DNA from: Luzula sylvatica
Lineage: Eukaryota; Streptophyta; Magnoliopsida; Poales; Juncaceae
Direction: 5' to 3'
NCBI GenBank assembly: GCA_946800325.1
Contig: OX326961.1
Location: 16,490,215-16,554,214, forward strand
Length of the DNA stretch: 64,000 bases
Positions within the stretch are counted from its first letter, which is position 1. The number at the start of each line of letters is the position of its first letter. The notes beneath the pieces were generated by a model. That model was not told the DNA's origin. It saw only the letters and a list, made by a program, of their open reading frames with translations, and ran no database searches. Below, one piece after another: positions 15,001 to 29,600 of this stretch. The translations under genes and the position numbers were made by a program.

Positions 15001-18000
15001 TTTTCGATTCAAAACAAGATTTTAACGCTTTGAGGAGTTCAAATAACGTGCTTTTAGATCATTTGTATCCTATCTTTTACTACATAACTTTTCACCAAAT
15101 TTCACAAACACTAAGAAAGTTTGTTTTTCGATTCAAAACAAGATTTTAACGCTTTCAGGAGTTCAAATAACGTGTTTTTAGATCATTTGTATCGTATCTT
15201 TTAGTACATAACTTTTCACCAAATTTCACAAACACTAAGTATGTTTGTTTTTCGATTCAAAACAAGATTTTAACGCTTTGAGGAGTTCAAATAACTTGTG
15301 TTTGGATCATTTGTATCGTATCTTTTACAACATAACTTTTCACCAAATTTAACAAACACTAAGAAAGTTTGTTTTTCGATTCAAAACAAGATTTAACGCT
15401 TTGAGGAGTTCAAATAACTCGTTTTTAGATCATTTGTATCGTATCTTTTACTACCTAACTTTTCACCAAATTTCACAAACACTAAGTAAGTTTGTTTTTC
15501 GATTCAAAACAAGATTTTAACGCTTTGAGGAGTTCAAATAACTTGTTTTTAGATCATTTTGTATCGTATCTTTTACTACATAACTTTTCACCAAATTTCA
15601 CAAACAATAAGAAGGTTTGTTTTTCGATTCAAAACATGATTTTAACGCTTTGAGGAGTTCAAATAACGTGTTTTTAGATCATTTGTATCGTATCTTTTAC
15701 TACATAACTTTTCACCAAATTTCACAAACACTAAGTAAGTTTGTTTTTCGATTCAAAACAAGATTTTAACATTTTAAGGAGTTCAAATAACTTGTTTTTA
15801 GATCATTTGTATCGTATCTTTTACTACATAACTTTTCACCAAATTTCACAAACACTAAGAAAGTTTGTTTTTCGATTCAAAACAAGATTTTAACGCTTTG
15901 AGGAGTTCAAATAACTCGTTTTTAGATCATTTGTATTGTATCTTTTACTACCTAACTTTTCACCAAATTCCACAAACACTAAGAAAGTTTGTTTTTCGAT
16001 TCAAAACAAGATTTAACGCTTTGAGGAGTTCAAATAACTCGTTTTTAGATCATTTGTATCGTATCTTTTACTACCTAACTTTTCACCAAATTTCACAAAC
16101 ACTAAGTAAGTTTGTTTTTCGATTCAAAACAAGATTTTAACGCTTTGAGGAGTTCAAATAACTTGTTTTTAGATCATTTTGTATCGTATCTTTTACTACA
16201 TAACTTTTCACCAAATTTCACAAACAATAAGAAGGTTTGTTTTTCGATTCAAAACATGATTTTAACGCTTTGAGGAGTTCAAATAACGTGTTTTTAGATC
16301 ATTTGTATCGTATCTTTTACTACATAACTTTTCACCAAATTTCACAAACACTAAGTAAGTTTGTTTTTCGATTCAAAACAAGATTTTAACATTTTAAGGA
16401 GTTCAAATAACTTGTTTTTAGATCATTTGTATCGTATCTTTTACTACATAACTTTTCACCAAATTTCACAAACACTAAGAAAGTTTGTTTTTCGATTCAA
16501 AACAAGATTTTAACGCTTTGAGGAGTTCAAATAACTCGTTTTTAGATCATTTGTATTGTATCTTTTACTACCTAACTTTTCACCAAATTCCATAAACACT
16601 AAGAAAGTTTGTTTTTCGATTCAAAACAAAAATTTAACGCTTTGAGGAGTTCAAATAACTTGTTTTTAGATCATTTGTATCGTATCATTTACTACATAAC
16701 TTTTCACCAAATTTCACAAACAATAAGAAAGTTTGTTTTTCGATTCAAAACAAGATTTTAACGCTTTCAGGAGTTCAAATAACATGTTTTTAGATCATTT
16801 GTATCGTATCTTTTACTACATAACTTTTCACCAAATTTCACAAACACTAAGTAAGTTTGTTTTTCGATTCAAAACAAGATTTTAAAGCTTTCAGGAGTTC
16901 AAATAACATGTTTTTAGATCATTTGTATCGTATCTTTTAGTACATAACTTTTCACCAAATTTCACAAACACGAAGAAAGTTGTTTTTCGATTCAAAACAA
17001 GATTTTAACGCTTCGAGGAGTTCAAATAACATGTTTTTAGATCATTTGTATCGTATCTTTTACTACATAACTTTTCACCAAATTTCACAAACACTAAGTA
17101 AGTTTGTTTTTCGATTCAAAACAAGATTTTAACGTTTTGAGGAGTTCAAATAACTTGTGTTTAGATCATTTGTATCGTATCTTTTACTACATAACTTTTC
17201 ACCAAATTTCACAAACACTAAGAAAGTTTGTTTTTCGATTCAAAACAAGATTTTAACGCTTTGAGGAGTTCAAATAACTTGTTTTTAGATCATTTGTATC
17301 GTATCTTTTACTACATAACTTTTCACCAAATTTCACAAACACTAAGAAAGTTTGTTTTTCGATTCAAAACAAGATTTTAACGCTTTGAGGAGTTCAAATA
17401 ACGTGTTTTTAGATCATTTGTATCGTATCTTTTACTACATAACTTTTCACCAAATTTCACAAACACTAAGAAAGTTTGTTTTTCGATTCAAAACAAGATT
17501 TTAACGCTTTGAGGAGTTCAAATAACGTGTTTTTAGATCATTTGTATCATATCTTTTACTACATAACTTTTCACCAAATGTCACAAACACTAAGAAAGTT
17601 TGTTTTTCGATTCAAAACAAGATTTTAACGCTTTGAGGAGTTCAAATAACTTGTTTTTAGATCATTTGTATCGTATCTTTTACTACATAACTTTTCACCA
17701 AATTTCACAAACACTAAGTAAGTTTGTTTTTCGATTCAAAACAAGATTTTAACGTTTTGAGGAGTTCAAATAACTTGTGTTTAGATCATTTGTATCGTAT
17801 CTTTTACTACATAACTTTTCACCAAATTTCACAAACACTAAGAAAGTTTGTTTTTCGATTCAAAACAAGATTTTAACGCTTTGAGGAGTTCAAATAACTT
17901 GTTTTTAGATCATTTGTATCGTATCTTTTACTACATAACTTTTCACCAAATTTCACAAACACTAAGAAAGTTTGTTTTTCGATTCAAAACCAGATTTTAA

Positions 18001-21000
18001 CGCTTTCAGGAGTTCAAATAACGTGTTTTTAGATCATTTGTATCATATCTTTTACTACATAACTTTTCACCAAATGTCACAAACACTAAGAAAGTTTGTT
18101 TTTCGATTCAAAACAAGATTTTAACGCTTTCAGGAGTTCAAATAACGTGTTTTTAGATCATTTGTATCGTATCTTTTACTACATAACTTTTCACCAAATT
18201 TCACAAACACTAAGTAAGTTTGTTTTTCGATTCAAAACAAGATTTTAACGCTTTGAGGAGTTCAAATAACTTGTTTTTAGATCATTTTGTATCGTATCTT
18301 TTACTACATAACTTTTCACCAAATTTCACAAACAACAAGAAAGTTTGTTTTTCGATTCAAAACATGATTTTAACGCTTTGAGGAGTTCAAATAACGTGTT
18401 TTTAGATCATTTGTATCGTATATTTTACTACATAACTTTTCACCAAATTTCACAAACACTAAGTAAGTATGTTTTTCGATTCAAAACAAGATTTTAACGA
18501 TTTGAGGAGTTCAAATAACTTGTTTTTAGATCATTTTGTATTGTATCTTTTACTACATAACTTTTCACCAAATTTCACAAACAATAAGAAAGTTTGTTTT
18601 TCGATTCAAAACATGATTTTAACGCTTTGAGGAGTTCAAATAACGTATTTTTAGATCATTTGTATCGTATCTTTTACTACATAACTTTTCACCAAATTTC
18701 ACAAACACTAAGTAAGTTTGTTTTTCGATTCAAAACAAGATTTTAACGCTTTGAGGAGTTCAAATAACTTGTGTTTAGATCATTTGTATCGTATCTTTTA
18801 CTACATAACTTTTCATCAAATTTCACAAACACTAAGAAAGTTTGTTTTTCGATTCAAAACAAGATTTTAACGCTTTGAGGAGTTCAAATAACGTGTTTTT
18901 AGATCATTTGTATCCTATCTTTTACTACATAACTTTTCACCAAATTTCACAAACACTAAGAAAGTTTGTTTTTCGATTCAAAACAAGATTTTAACGCTTT
19001 CAGGAGTTCAAATAACGTGTTTTTAGATCATTTGTATCGTATCTTTTAGTACATAACTTTTCACCAAATTTCACAAACACTAAGTATGTTTGTTTTTCGA
19101 TTCAAAACAAGATTTTAACGATTTGAGGAGTTCAAATAACTTGTGTTTGGATCATTTGTATCGTATCTTTTACAACATAACTTTTCACCAAATTTAACAA
19201 ACACTAAGAAAGTTTGTTTTTCGATTCAAAACAAGATTTAACGCTTTGAGGAGTTCAAATAACTCGTTTTTAGATCATTTGTATCGTATCTTTTACTACC
19301 TAACTTTTCACCAAATTTCACAAACACTAAGTAAGTTTGTTTTTCGATTCAAAACAAGATTTTAACGCTTTGAGGAGTTCAAATAACTTGTTTTTAGATC
19401 ATTTTGTATCGTATCTTTTACTACATAACTTTTCACCAAATTTCACAAACAATAAGAAGGTTTGTTTTTCGATTCAAAACATGATTTTAACGCTTTGAGG
19501 AGTTCAAATAACGTGTTTTTAGATCATTTGTATCGTATCTTTTACTACATAACTTTTCACCAAATTTCACAAACAATAAGAAGGTTTGTTTTTCGATTCA
19601 AAACATGATTTTAACGCTTTGAGGAGTTCAAATAACTTGTTTTTAGATCATTTGTATCGTATCTTTTACTACATAACTTTTCACCAAATTTCACAAACAC
19701 TAAGAAAGTTTGTTTTTCGATTCAAAACAAGATTTTAACGCTTTGAGGAGTTCAAATAACTCGTTTTTAGATCATTTGTATTGTATCTTTTACTACCTAA
19801 CTTTTCACCAAATTCCACAAACACTAAGAAAGTTTGTTTTTCGATTCAAAACAAAAATTTAACGCTTTGAGGAGTTCAAATAACTTGTTTTTAGATAATT
19901 TGTATCGTATCATTTACTACATAACTTTTCACCAAATTTCACAAACAATAAGAAAGTTTGTTTTTCGATTCAAAACAAGATTTTAACGCTTTCAGGAGTT
20001 CAAATAACATGTTTTTAGATCATTTGTATCGTATCTTTTACTACATAACTTTTCACCAAATTTCACAAACACTAAGTAAGTTTGTTTTTCGATTCAAAAC
20101 AAGATTTTAACGCTTTCAGGAGTTCAAATAACATGTTTTTAGATCATTTGTATCGTATCTTTTAGTACATAACTTTTCACCAAATTTCACAAACACGAAG
20201 AAAGTTGTTTTTCGATTCAAAACAAGATTTTAACGCTTCGAGGAGTTCAAATAACATGTTTTTAGATCATTTGTATCGTATCTTTTACTACATAACTTTT
20301 CACCAAATTTCACAAACACTAAGTAAGTTTGTTTTTCGATTCAAAACAAGATTTTAACGTTTTGAGGAGTTCAAATAACTTGTGTTTAGATCATTTGTAT
20401 CGTATCTTTTACTACATAACTTTTCACCAAATTTCACAAACACTAAGAAAGTTTGTTTTTCGATTCAAAACAAGATTTTAACGCTTTGAGGAGTTCAAAT
20501 AACTTGTTTTTAGATCATTTGTATCGTATCTTTTACTACATAACTTTTCACCAAATTTCACAAACACTAAGAAAGTTTGTTTTTCGATTCAAAACAAGAT
20601 TTTAACGCTTTGAGGAGTTCAAATAACGTGTTTTTAGATCATTTGTATCGTATCTTTTACTACATAACTTTTCACCAAATTTCACAAACACTAAGAAAGT
20701 TTGTTTTTCGATTCAAAACAAGATTTTAACGCTTTAAGGAGTTCAAATAACGTGTTTTTAGATCATTTGTATCATATCTTTTACTACATAACTTTTCACC
20801 AAATGTCACAAACACTAAGAAAGTTTGTTTTTCGATTCAAAACAAGATTTTAACGCTTTGAGGAGTTCAAATAACGTGTTTTTAGATCATTTGTATCGTA
20901 TCTTTTACTACATAACTTTTCACCAAATTTCACAAACACTAAGTAATTTTGTTTTTCAATTCAAAACTAGATTTTAACGCTTTGAGGAGTTCAAATAACT

Positions 21001-24000
21001 TGTATTTAGATCATTTTGTATCGTATCTTTTACTACATAACTTTTCACCAAATTTCACAAACAACAAGAAAGTTTGTTTTTCGATTCAAAACATGATTTT
21101 AACGCTTTGAGGAGTTCAAATAACGTGTTTTTAGATCATTTGTATCGTATCTTTTACTACATAACTTTTCACCAAATTTCACAAACACTAAGTAAGTATA
21201 TTTTTCGATTCAAAACAAGATTTTAACGATTTGAGGAGTTCAAATAACTTGTTTTTAGATCATTTTGTATTGTATCTTTTACTACATAACTTTTCACCAA
21301 ATTTCACAAACAATAAGAAAGTTTGTTTTTCGATTCAAAACATGATTTTAACGCTTTGAGGAGTTCAAATAACGTATTTTTAGATCATTTGTATCGTATC
21401 TTTTACTACATAACTTTTCACCAAATTTCACAAACACTAAGTAAGTTTGTTTTTCGATTCAAAACAAGATTTTAACGCTTTGAGGAGTTCAAATAACTTG
21501 TGTTTAGATCATTTGTATCGTATCTTTTACTACATAACTTTTCATCAAATTTCACAAACACTAAGAAAGTTTGTTTTTCGATTCAAAACAAGATTTTAAC
21601 GCTTTGAGGAGTTCAAATAACGTGTGTTTAGATCATTTGTATCATATCTTTTACTACATAACTTTTCACCAAATTTCACAAACACTAAGAAAGTTTGTTT
21701 TTCGATTCAAAACAAGATTTTAACGCTTTCAGGAGTTCAAATAACGTGTTTTTAGATCATTTGTATCGTATCTTTTAGTACATAAATTTTCACCAAATTT
21801 CACAAACACAAAGTAAGTTTGTTTTTCGATTCAAAACAAGATTTTAACGCTTTGAGGAGTTTAAATAACTTGTGTTTGGATCATTTGTATTGTATCTTTT
21901 ACTACATAACTTTTCAACAAATTTCACAAACACTAAGAAAGTTTGTTTTTCGATTCAAAACAAGATTTTAACGCTTTGAGGAGTTCAAATAACGTGTGTT
22001 TAGATCATTTGTATCATATCTTTTACTACATAACTTTTCACCAAATTTCACAAACACTAAGAAAGTTTGTTTTTCGATTCAAAACAAGATTTTAACGCTT
22101 TCAGGAGTTCAAATAACGTGTTTTTAGATCATTTGTATCGTATCTTTTAGTACATAAATTTTCACCAAATTTCACAAACACTAAGTAAGTTTGTTTTTCG
22201 ATTCAAAACAAGATTTTAACGCTTTGAGGAGTTTAAATAACTTGTGTTTGGATCATTTGTATTGTATCTTTTACTACATAACTTTTCACCAAATTTCACA
22301 AACACTAAGAAAGTTTGTTTTTCGATTCAAAACAAGATTTTAACGCTTTGAGGAGTTCAAATAACGTGTTTTTAGATCATTTGTATCATATCTTTTACTA
22401 CATAACTTTTCACCAAATTTCACAAACATTAAGAAAGTTTGTTTTTCGATTCAATACAAAATTTTAACGCTTTGAGGAGTTCAAATAACTTGTTTTTAGA
22501 TCATTTGTATCGTATCTTTTACTACATAACTTTTCACCTAATTTCACAAACACTAAGAAAGTTTGTTTTTCGATTCAAAACAAGATTTTAACGCTTTCAG
22601 GAGTTCAAATAACGTGTTTTTAGATCATTTGTATCGTATCTTTTAGTACATAAATTTTCACCAAATTTCACAAACACTAAGAAAGTTTGTTTTTCGATTC
22701 AAAACAAGATTTTAACGCTTTGAGGAGTTCAAATAATATGTGTTTAGATCATTTTGTATCGTATCTTTTACTACATAACTTTTCACCAAATTTCACAAAC
22801 AAGAAGAAAGTTTGTTTTTCGATTCAAAACATGATTTTAACGCTTTGAGGAGTTCAAATAACGTGTTTTTAGGTCATTTGTATCGTATCTTTTACTACAC
22901 AACTTTTCACCAAATTTCACAAACACTAAGTAAGTATGTTTTTCGATTCAAAACAAGATTTTAACGATTTGAGGAGTTCAAATAACTTGTTTTTAGATCA
23001 TTTTGTATTGTATCTTTTACAACATAACTTTTCACCAAATTTCACAAACAATAAGAAAGTTTGTTTTTCGATTCAAAACATGATTTTAACGCTTTGAGGA
23101 GTTCAAATAACGTGTTTTTAGATCATTTGTATCGTATCTTTTACTACATAACTTTTCACCAAATTTCACAAACACTAAGTAAGTTTGTTTTTCGATTCAA
23201 AACAAGATTTTAACGCTTTGTGGAGTTCAAATAACTTGTGTTTAGATCATTTGTATCGTATCTTTTACTACATAACTTTTCACCAAATTTCACAAACACT
23301 AAGAAAGTTTGTTTTTCGATTCAAAACAAGATTTTAACGCTTTGAGGAGTTCAAATAACGTGTTTTTAGATCATTTGTATCATATCTTTTACTACATAAC
23401 TTTTCACCAAATTTCACAAACACTAAGAAAGTTTGTTTTTCGATTCAAAACAAGATTTTAACGCTTTGAGGAGTTCAAATAACTTGTTTTTAGATCATTT
23501 GTATCATATCTTTTACTACATAACTTTTCACCAAATTTCACAAACACTAAGAAAGTTTGTTTTTCGATTCAAAACAAGATTTTAACGCTTTCAGGAGTTC
23601 AAATAACGTGTTTTTAGATCATTTGTATCGTATCTTTTAGTACATAAATTTTCCCCAAATTTCACAAACACTAAGTAAGTTTGTTTTTCGATTCAAAACA
23701 AGATTTTAACGCTTTGAGGAGTTCAAATAACTTGTGTTTAGATCATTTGTATCGTATCTTTTACTACATAACTTTTCACCAAATTTCACAAACACTAAGA
23801 AAGTTTGTTTTTCGATTCAAAACAAGATTTTAACGCTTTGAGGAGTTCAAATAACGTGTTTTTAGATCATTTGTATCATATCTTTTACTACATAACTTTT
23901 CACCAAATTTTACAAACACTAAGAAAGTTTGTTTTTCGATTCAAAACAAGATTTTAACGCTTTGAGGAGTTCAAATAACTTGTTTTTAGATCATTTGTAT

Positions 24001-26600
24001 CATATCTTTTACTACATAACTTTTCACCAAATTTCACAAACACTAAGAAAGTTTGTTTTTCGATTCAAAACAAGATTTTAACGCTTTCAGGAGTTCAAAT
24101 AACGTGTGTTTAGATCATTTGTATCGTATCTTTTAGTACATAAATTTTCACCAAATTTCACAAACACTAAGTAAGTTTGTTTTTCGATTCAAAACAAGAT
24201 TTTAACGCTTTGAGGAGTTCAAATAACTTGTTTTTAGATCATTTGTATCGTATCTTTTACTACATAACTTTTCACCAAATTTCACAAACACTAGGAAAGT
24301 TTGTTTTTCGATTCAAAACAAGATTTTAACGCTTTGAGGAGTTCAAATAACGTGTTTTTAGATCATTTGTATCATATCTTTTACTACATAACTTTTCACC
24401 AAATGTCACAAACACTAAGAAAGTTTGTTTTTCGATTCAAAACAAGATTTTAACACTTTTAGGAGTTCAAATAACGTGTTTTTAGATCATTTGTATCGTA
24501 TCTTTTACTACATAACTTTTCACCAAATTTCACAAACACTAAGTAAGTTTGTTTTTCGATTCAAAACAAGATTTTAACGCTTTGAGGAGTTCAAATAACT
24601 TGTTTTTAGATCATTTTGTATCGTATCTTTTACTACATAACTTTTCACCAAATTTCACAAACAATAAGAAAGTTTGTTTTTCGATTCAAAACATGATTTT
24701 AACGCTTTGAGGAGTTCAAATAACGTGTTTTTAGATCATTTGTATCGTATCTTTTACTACATAACTTTTCACCAAATTTCACAAACACTAAGTAAGTATG
24801 TTTTTCGATTCAAAACAAGATTTTAACGATTTGAGGAGTTCAAATAACTTGTTTTTAGATCATTTTGTATTGTATCTTTTACTACATAACTTTTCACCAA
24901 ATTTCACAAACAATAAGAAAGTTTGTTTTTCGATTCAAAACATGATTTTAACTCTTTGAGGAGTTCAAATAACGTATTTTTAGATCATTTGTATCGTATC
25001 TTTTACTACATAACTTTTCACCAAATTTCACAAACACTAAGTAAGTTTGTTTTTCGATTCAAAACAAGATTTTAACGCTTTGAGGAGTTCAAATAACTTG
25101 TGTTTAGATCATTTGTATCGTATCTTTTACTACATAACTTTTCATCAAATTTCACAAACACTAAGAAAGTTTGTTTTTCGATTCAAAACAAGATTTTAAC
25201 GCTTTGAGGAGTTCAAATAACGTGTTTTTAGATCATTTGTATCCTATCTTTTACTACATAACTTTTCACCAAATTTCACAAACACTAAGAAAGTTTGTTT
25301 TTCGATTCAAAACAAGATTTTAACGCTTTCAGGAGTTCAAATAACGTGTTTTTAGATCTTTTGTATCGTATCTTTTAGTACATAACTTTTCACCAAATTT
25401 CACAAACACTAAGTAAGTTTGTTTTTCGATTCAAAACAAGATTTTAACGCTTTGAGGAGTTCAAATAACTTGTGTTTGGATCATTTGTATCGTATCTTTT
25501 ACTACATAACTTTTCACCAAATTTCACAAACACTAAGAAAGTTTGTTTTTCGATTCAAAACAAGATTTTAACGCTTTGAGGAGTTCAAATAACGTGTTTT
25601 TAGATCATTTGTATCATATCTTTTACTACATAACTTTTCACCAAATTTCACAAACACTAAGAAAGTTTGTTTTTCGATTCAAAACAAAATTTTAACGCTT
25701 TGAGGAGTTCAAATAACTTGTTTTTAGATCATTTGTATCGTATCTTTTAGTACATAAATTTTCACCAAATTTCACAAACACTAAGAAAGTTTGTTTTTCG
25801 ATTCAAAACAAAATTTTAACGCTTGGAGGAGTTCAAATAACTTTTTTTTAGATCATTTGTATCGTATCTTTTACTGCATAACTTTTCACCAAATTTCACA
25901 AACACTAAGAAAGTTTGTTTTTCGATTCAAAACAAGATTTTAACGCTTTCAGGAGTTCAAATAACGTGTTTTTAGATCATTTGTATCGTATCTTTTAGTA
26001 CATAAATTTTCACCAAATTTCACAAACACTAAGAAAGTTTGTTTTTCGATTCAAAACAATATTTTAACGCTTTGAGGAGTTCAAATAATTTGTTTTTAGA
26101 TCATTTTGTATCGTATCTTTTACTACATAACTTTTCACCAAATTTCACAAACAACAAGAAAGTTTGTTTTTCGATTCAAAACATGATTTTAACGCTTTGA
26201 GGAGTTCAAATAACGTGTTTTTAGATCATTTGTATCGTATCTTTTACTACATAACTTTTCACCAAATTTCACAAACACTAAGTAAGTTTGTTTTTCGATT
26301 CAAAACAAGATTTTAACGCTTTGAGGAGTTCAAATAACGTGTTTTTAGATCATTTGTATCCTATCTTTTACTACATAACTTTTCACCAAATTTCACAAAC
26401 ACTAAGAAAGTTTGTTTTTCGATTCAAAACAAAATTTTAACGCTTTGAGGAGTTCAAATAACTTGTTTTTAGATCATTTGTATCGTATCTTTTACTACAT
26501 AACTTTTCACCAAATTTCACAAACACTAAGAAAGTTTGTTTTTCGATTCAAAACAAGATTTTAACGCTTTCAGGAGTTCAAATAACGTGTTTTTAGATCA
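1..26600. repeat. Satellite, irregular higher-order repeat domain
   Basis: Variant monomers recur in the same order here, but in blocks of unequal length. The marker variant AAGTATGTTTG, which is followed by a CTTGTGTTTGGATC monomer and then an ACAACATAAC variant, has its GTATG at 2711, 5688, 10898, 15239 and 19084. The steps are 2977, 5210, 4341 and 3845 bp, which is 24, 42, 35 and 31 monomers. The window start, with CTTTCAGG then TAGTACATAAC, is repeated at about 2606. The pattern fits repeated unequal exchange or segmental duplication of one ancestral higher-order unit. The right boundary is approximate. Confidence 0.75.
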
Positions 26601-26640
26601 TTTGTATCGTATCTTTTAGTACATAAATTTTCACCAAATT

Positions 26641-29600
26641 TCACAAACACTAAGAAAGTTTGTTTTTCGATTCAAAACAAGATTTTAACGCTTTGAGGAG
26701 TTCAAATAACATGTGTTTAGATCATTTTGTATCGTATCTTTTACTACATAACTTTTCACCAAATTTCACAAACAAGAAGAAAGTTTGTTTTTCGATTCAA
26801 AACATGATTTTAACGCTTTGAGGAGTTCAAATTACGTGTTTTTAGATCATTTGTATCGTATCTTTTACTACACAACTTTTCACCAAATTTCACAAACACT
26901 AAGTAAGTATGTTTTTCGATTCAAAACAAGATTTTAACGATTTGAGGAGTTCAAATAACTTGTTTTTAGATCATTTTGTATTGTATCTTTTACTACATAA
27001 CTTTTCACCAAATTTCACAAACAATAAGAAAGTTTGTTTTTCGATTCAAAACATGATTTTAACGCTTTGAGGAGTTCAAATAACGTGTTTTTTGATCATT
27101 TGTATCGTATCTTTTACTACATAACTTTTCACCAAATTTCACAAACACTAAGTAAGTATGTTTTTCGATTCAAAACAAGATTTTAACGATTTGAGGAGTT
27201 CCAATAACTTGTTTTTAGATCATTTTGTATTGTATCTTTTACTACATAACTTTTCACCAAATTTCACAAACAATAAGAAAGTTTGTTTTTCGATTCAAAA
27301 CATGATTTTAACGCTTTCAGGAGTTCAAATAACGTGTTTTTAGATCATTTGTATCGTATCTTTTAGTACATAAATTTTCACCAAATTTCACAAACACTAA
27401 GAAAGTTTGTTTTTCGATTCAAAACAAGATTTTAACGCTTTGAGGAGTTCAAATAACATGTGTTTAGATCATTTTGTATCGTATCTTTTACTACATAACT
27501 TTTCACCAAATTTCACAAACAAGAAGAAAGTTTGTTTTTCGATTCAAAACATGATTTTAACGCTTTGAGGAGTTCAAATAACGTATTTTTGGATCATTTG
27601 TATCGTATTTTTTACTACATAACTTTTCACCAAATTTCACAAACACTAAGTAAGTTTGTTTTTCGATTCAAAACAAGATTTTAACGCTTTGAGGAGTTCA
27701 AATAACTTGTGTTTAGATCATTTGTATCGTATCTTTTACTACATAACTTTTCATCAAATTTCACAAACACTAAGAAAGATTGTTTTTCGATTCAAAACAA
27801 GATTTTAACGCTTTGAGGAGTTCAAATAACGTGTTTTTAGATCATTTGTATCATATCTTTTACTACATAACTTTTCACCAAATTTCACAAACACTAAGAA
27901 AGTTTGTTTTTCGATTCAAAACAAGATTTTAACGCTTTCAGGAGTTCAAATAACGTGTTTTTAGATCATTTGTATCGTATCTTTTAGTACATAAATTTTC
28001 ACCAAATTTCACAAACACAAAGTAAGTTTGTTTTTCGATTCAAAACAAGATTTTAACGCTTTGAGGAGTTCAAATAATTTGTGTTTAGATCATTTGTATC
28101 GTATCTTTTACTACATAACTTTTCACCAAATTTCACAAACACTAAGAAAGTTTGTTTTTCGATTCAAAACAAGATTTTAACGCTTTGAGGAGTTCAAATA
28201 ACGTGTTTTTAGATCATTTGTATCATATCTTTTACTACATAACTTTTCACCAAATTTCACAAACACTAAGAAAGTTTGTTTTTCGATACAAAACAAGATT
28301 TTAACGCTTTGAGGAGTTCAAATAAATTGTTTTTAGATCATTTGTATCATATCTTTTACTACATAACTTTTCACCAAATTTCACAAACACTAAGAAAGTT
28401 TGTTTTTCGATTCAAAACAAGATTTTAACGCTTTCAGGAGTTCAAATAACGTGTTTTTAGATCATTTGTATCGTATCTTTTAGTACATAACTTTTCACCA
28501 AATTTCACAAACACTAAGAAAGTTTGTTTTTCGATTCAAAACAAGATTTTAACGCTTTCAGGAGTTCAAATAACGTGTTTTTAGATCATTTGTATCGTAT
28601 CTTTTAGTACATAAATTTTCACCAAATTTCACAAACACTAAGAAAGTTTGTTTTTCGATTCAAAACAAGATTTTAACGCTTTGAGGAGTTCAAATAACAT
28701 GTGTTTAGATCATTTTGTATCGTATCTTTTACTACATAACTTTTCACCAAATTTCACAAACAAGAAGAAAGTTTGTTTTTCGATTCAAAACATGATTTTA
28801 ACGCTTTGAGGAGTTCAAATAACGTGTTTTTAGATCATTTGTATCGTATCTTTTACTACACAACTTTTCACCAAATTTCACAAACACTAAGTAAGTATGT
28901 TTTTCGATTCAAAACAAGATTTTAACGATTTGAGGAGTTCAAATAACTTGTTTTTAGATCATTTTGTATTGTATCTTTTACTACATAACTTTTCACCAAA
29001 TTTCACAAACTATAAGAAAGTTTGTTTTTCGATTCAAAACATGATTTTAACGCTTTGAGGAGTTCAAATAACGTGTTTTTAGATCATTTGTATCGTATCT
29101 TTTACTACATTACTTTTCACCAAATTTCACAAACACTAAGTAAGTATGTTTTTCGATTCAAAACAAGATTTTAACGATTTGAGGAGTTCCAATAACTTGT
29201 TTTTAGATCATTTTGTATTGTATCTTTTACTACATAACTTTTCACCAAATTTCACAAACAATAAGAAAGTTTGTTTTTCGATTCAAAACATGATTTTAAC
29301 GCTTTGAGGAGTTCAAATAACGTATTTTTAGATCATTTGTATCGTATCTTTTACTACATAACTTTTCACCAAATTTCACAAACACTAAGTAAGTTTGTTT
29401 TTCGATTCAAAACAAGATTTTAACGCTTTGAGGAGTTCAAATAACTTGTGTTTAGATCATTTGTATCGTATCTTTTACTACATAACTTTTCATCAAATTT
29501 CACAAACACTAAGAAAGATTGTTTTTCGATTCAAAACAAGATTTTATAGCTTTGAGGAATTCAAATAACGTGTTTTTAGATCATTTGTATCATATCTTTT

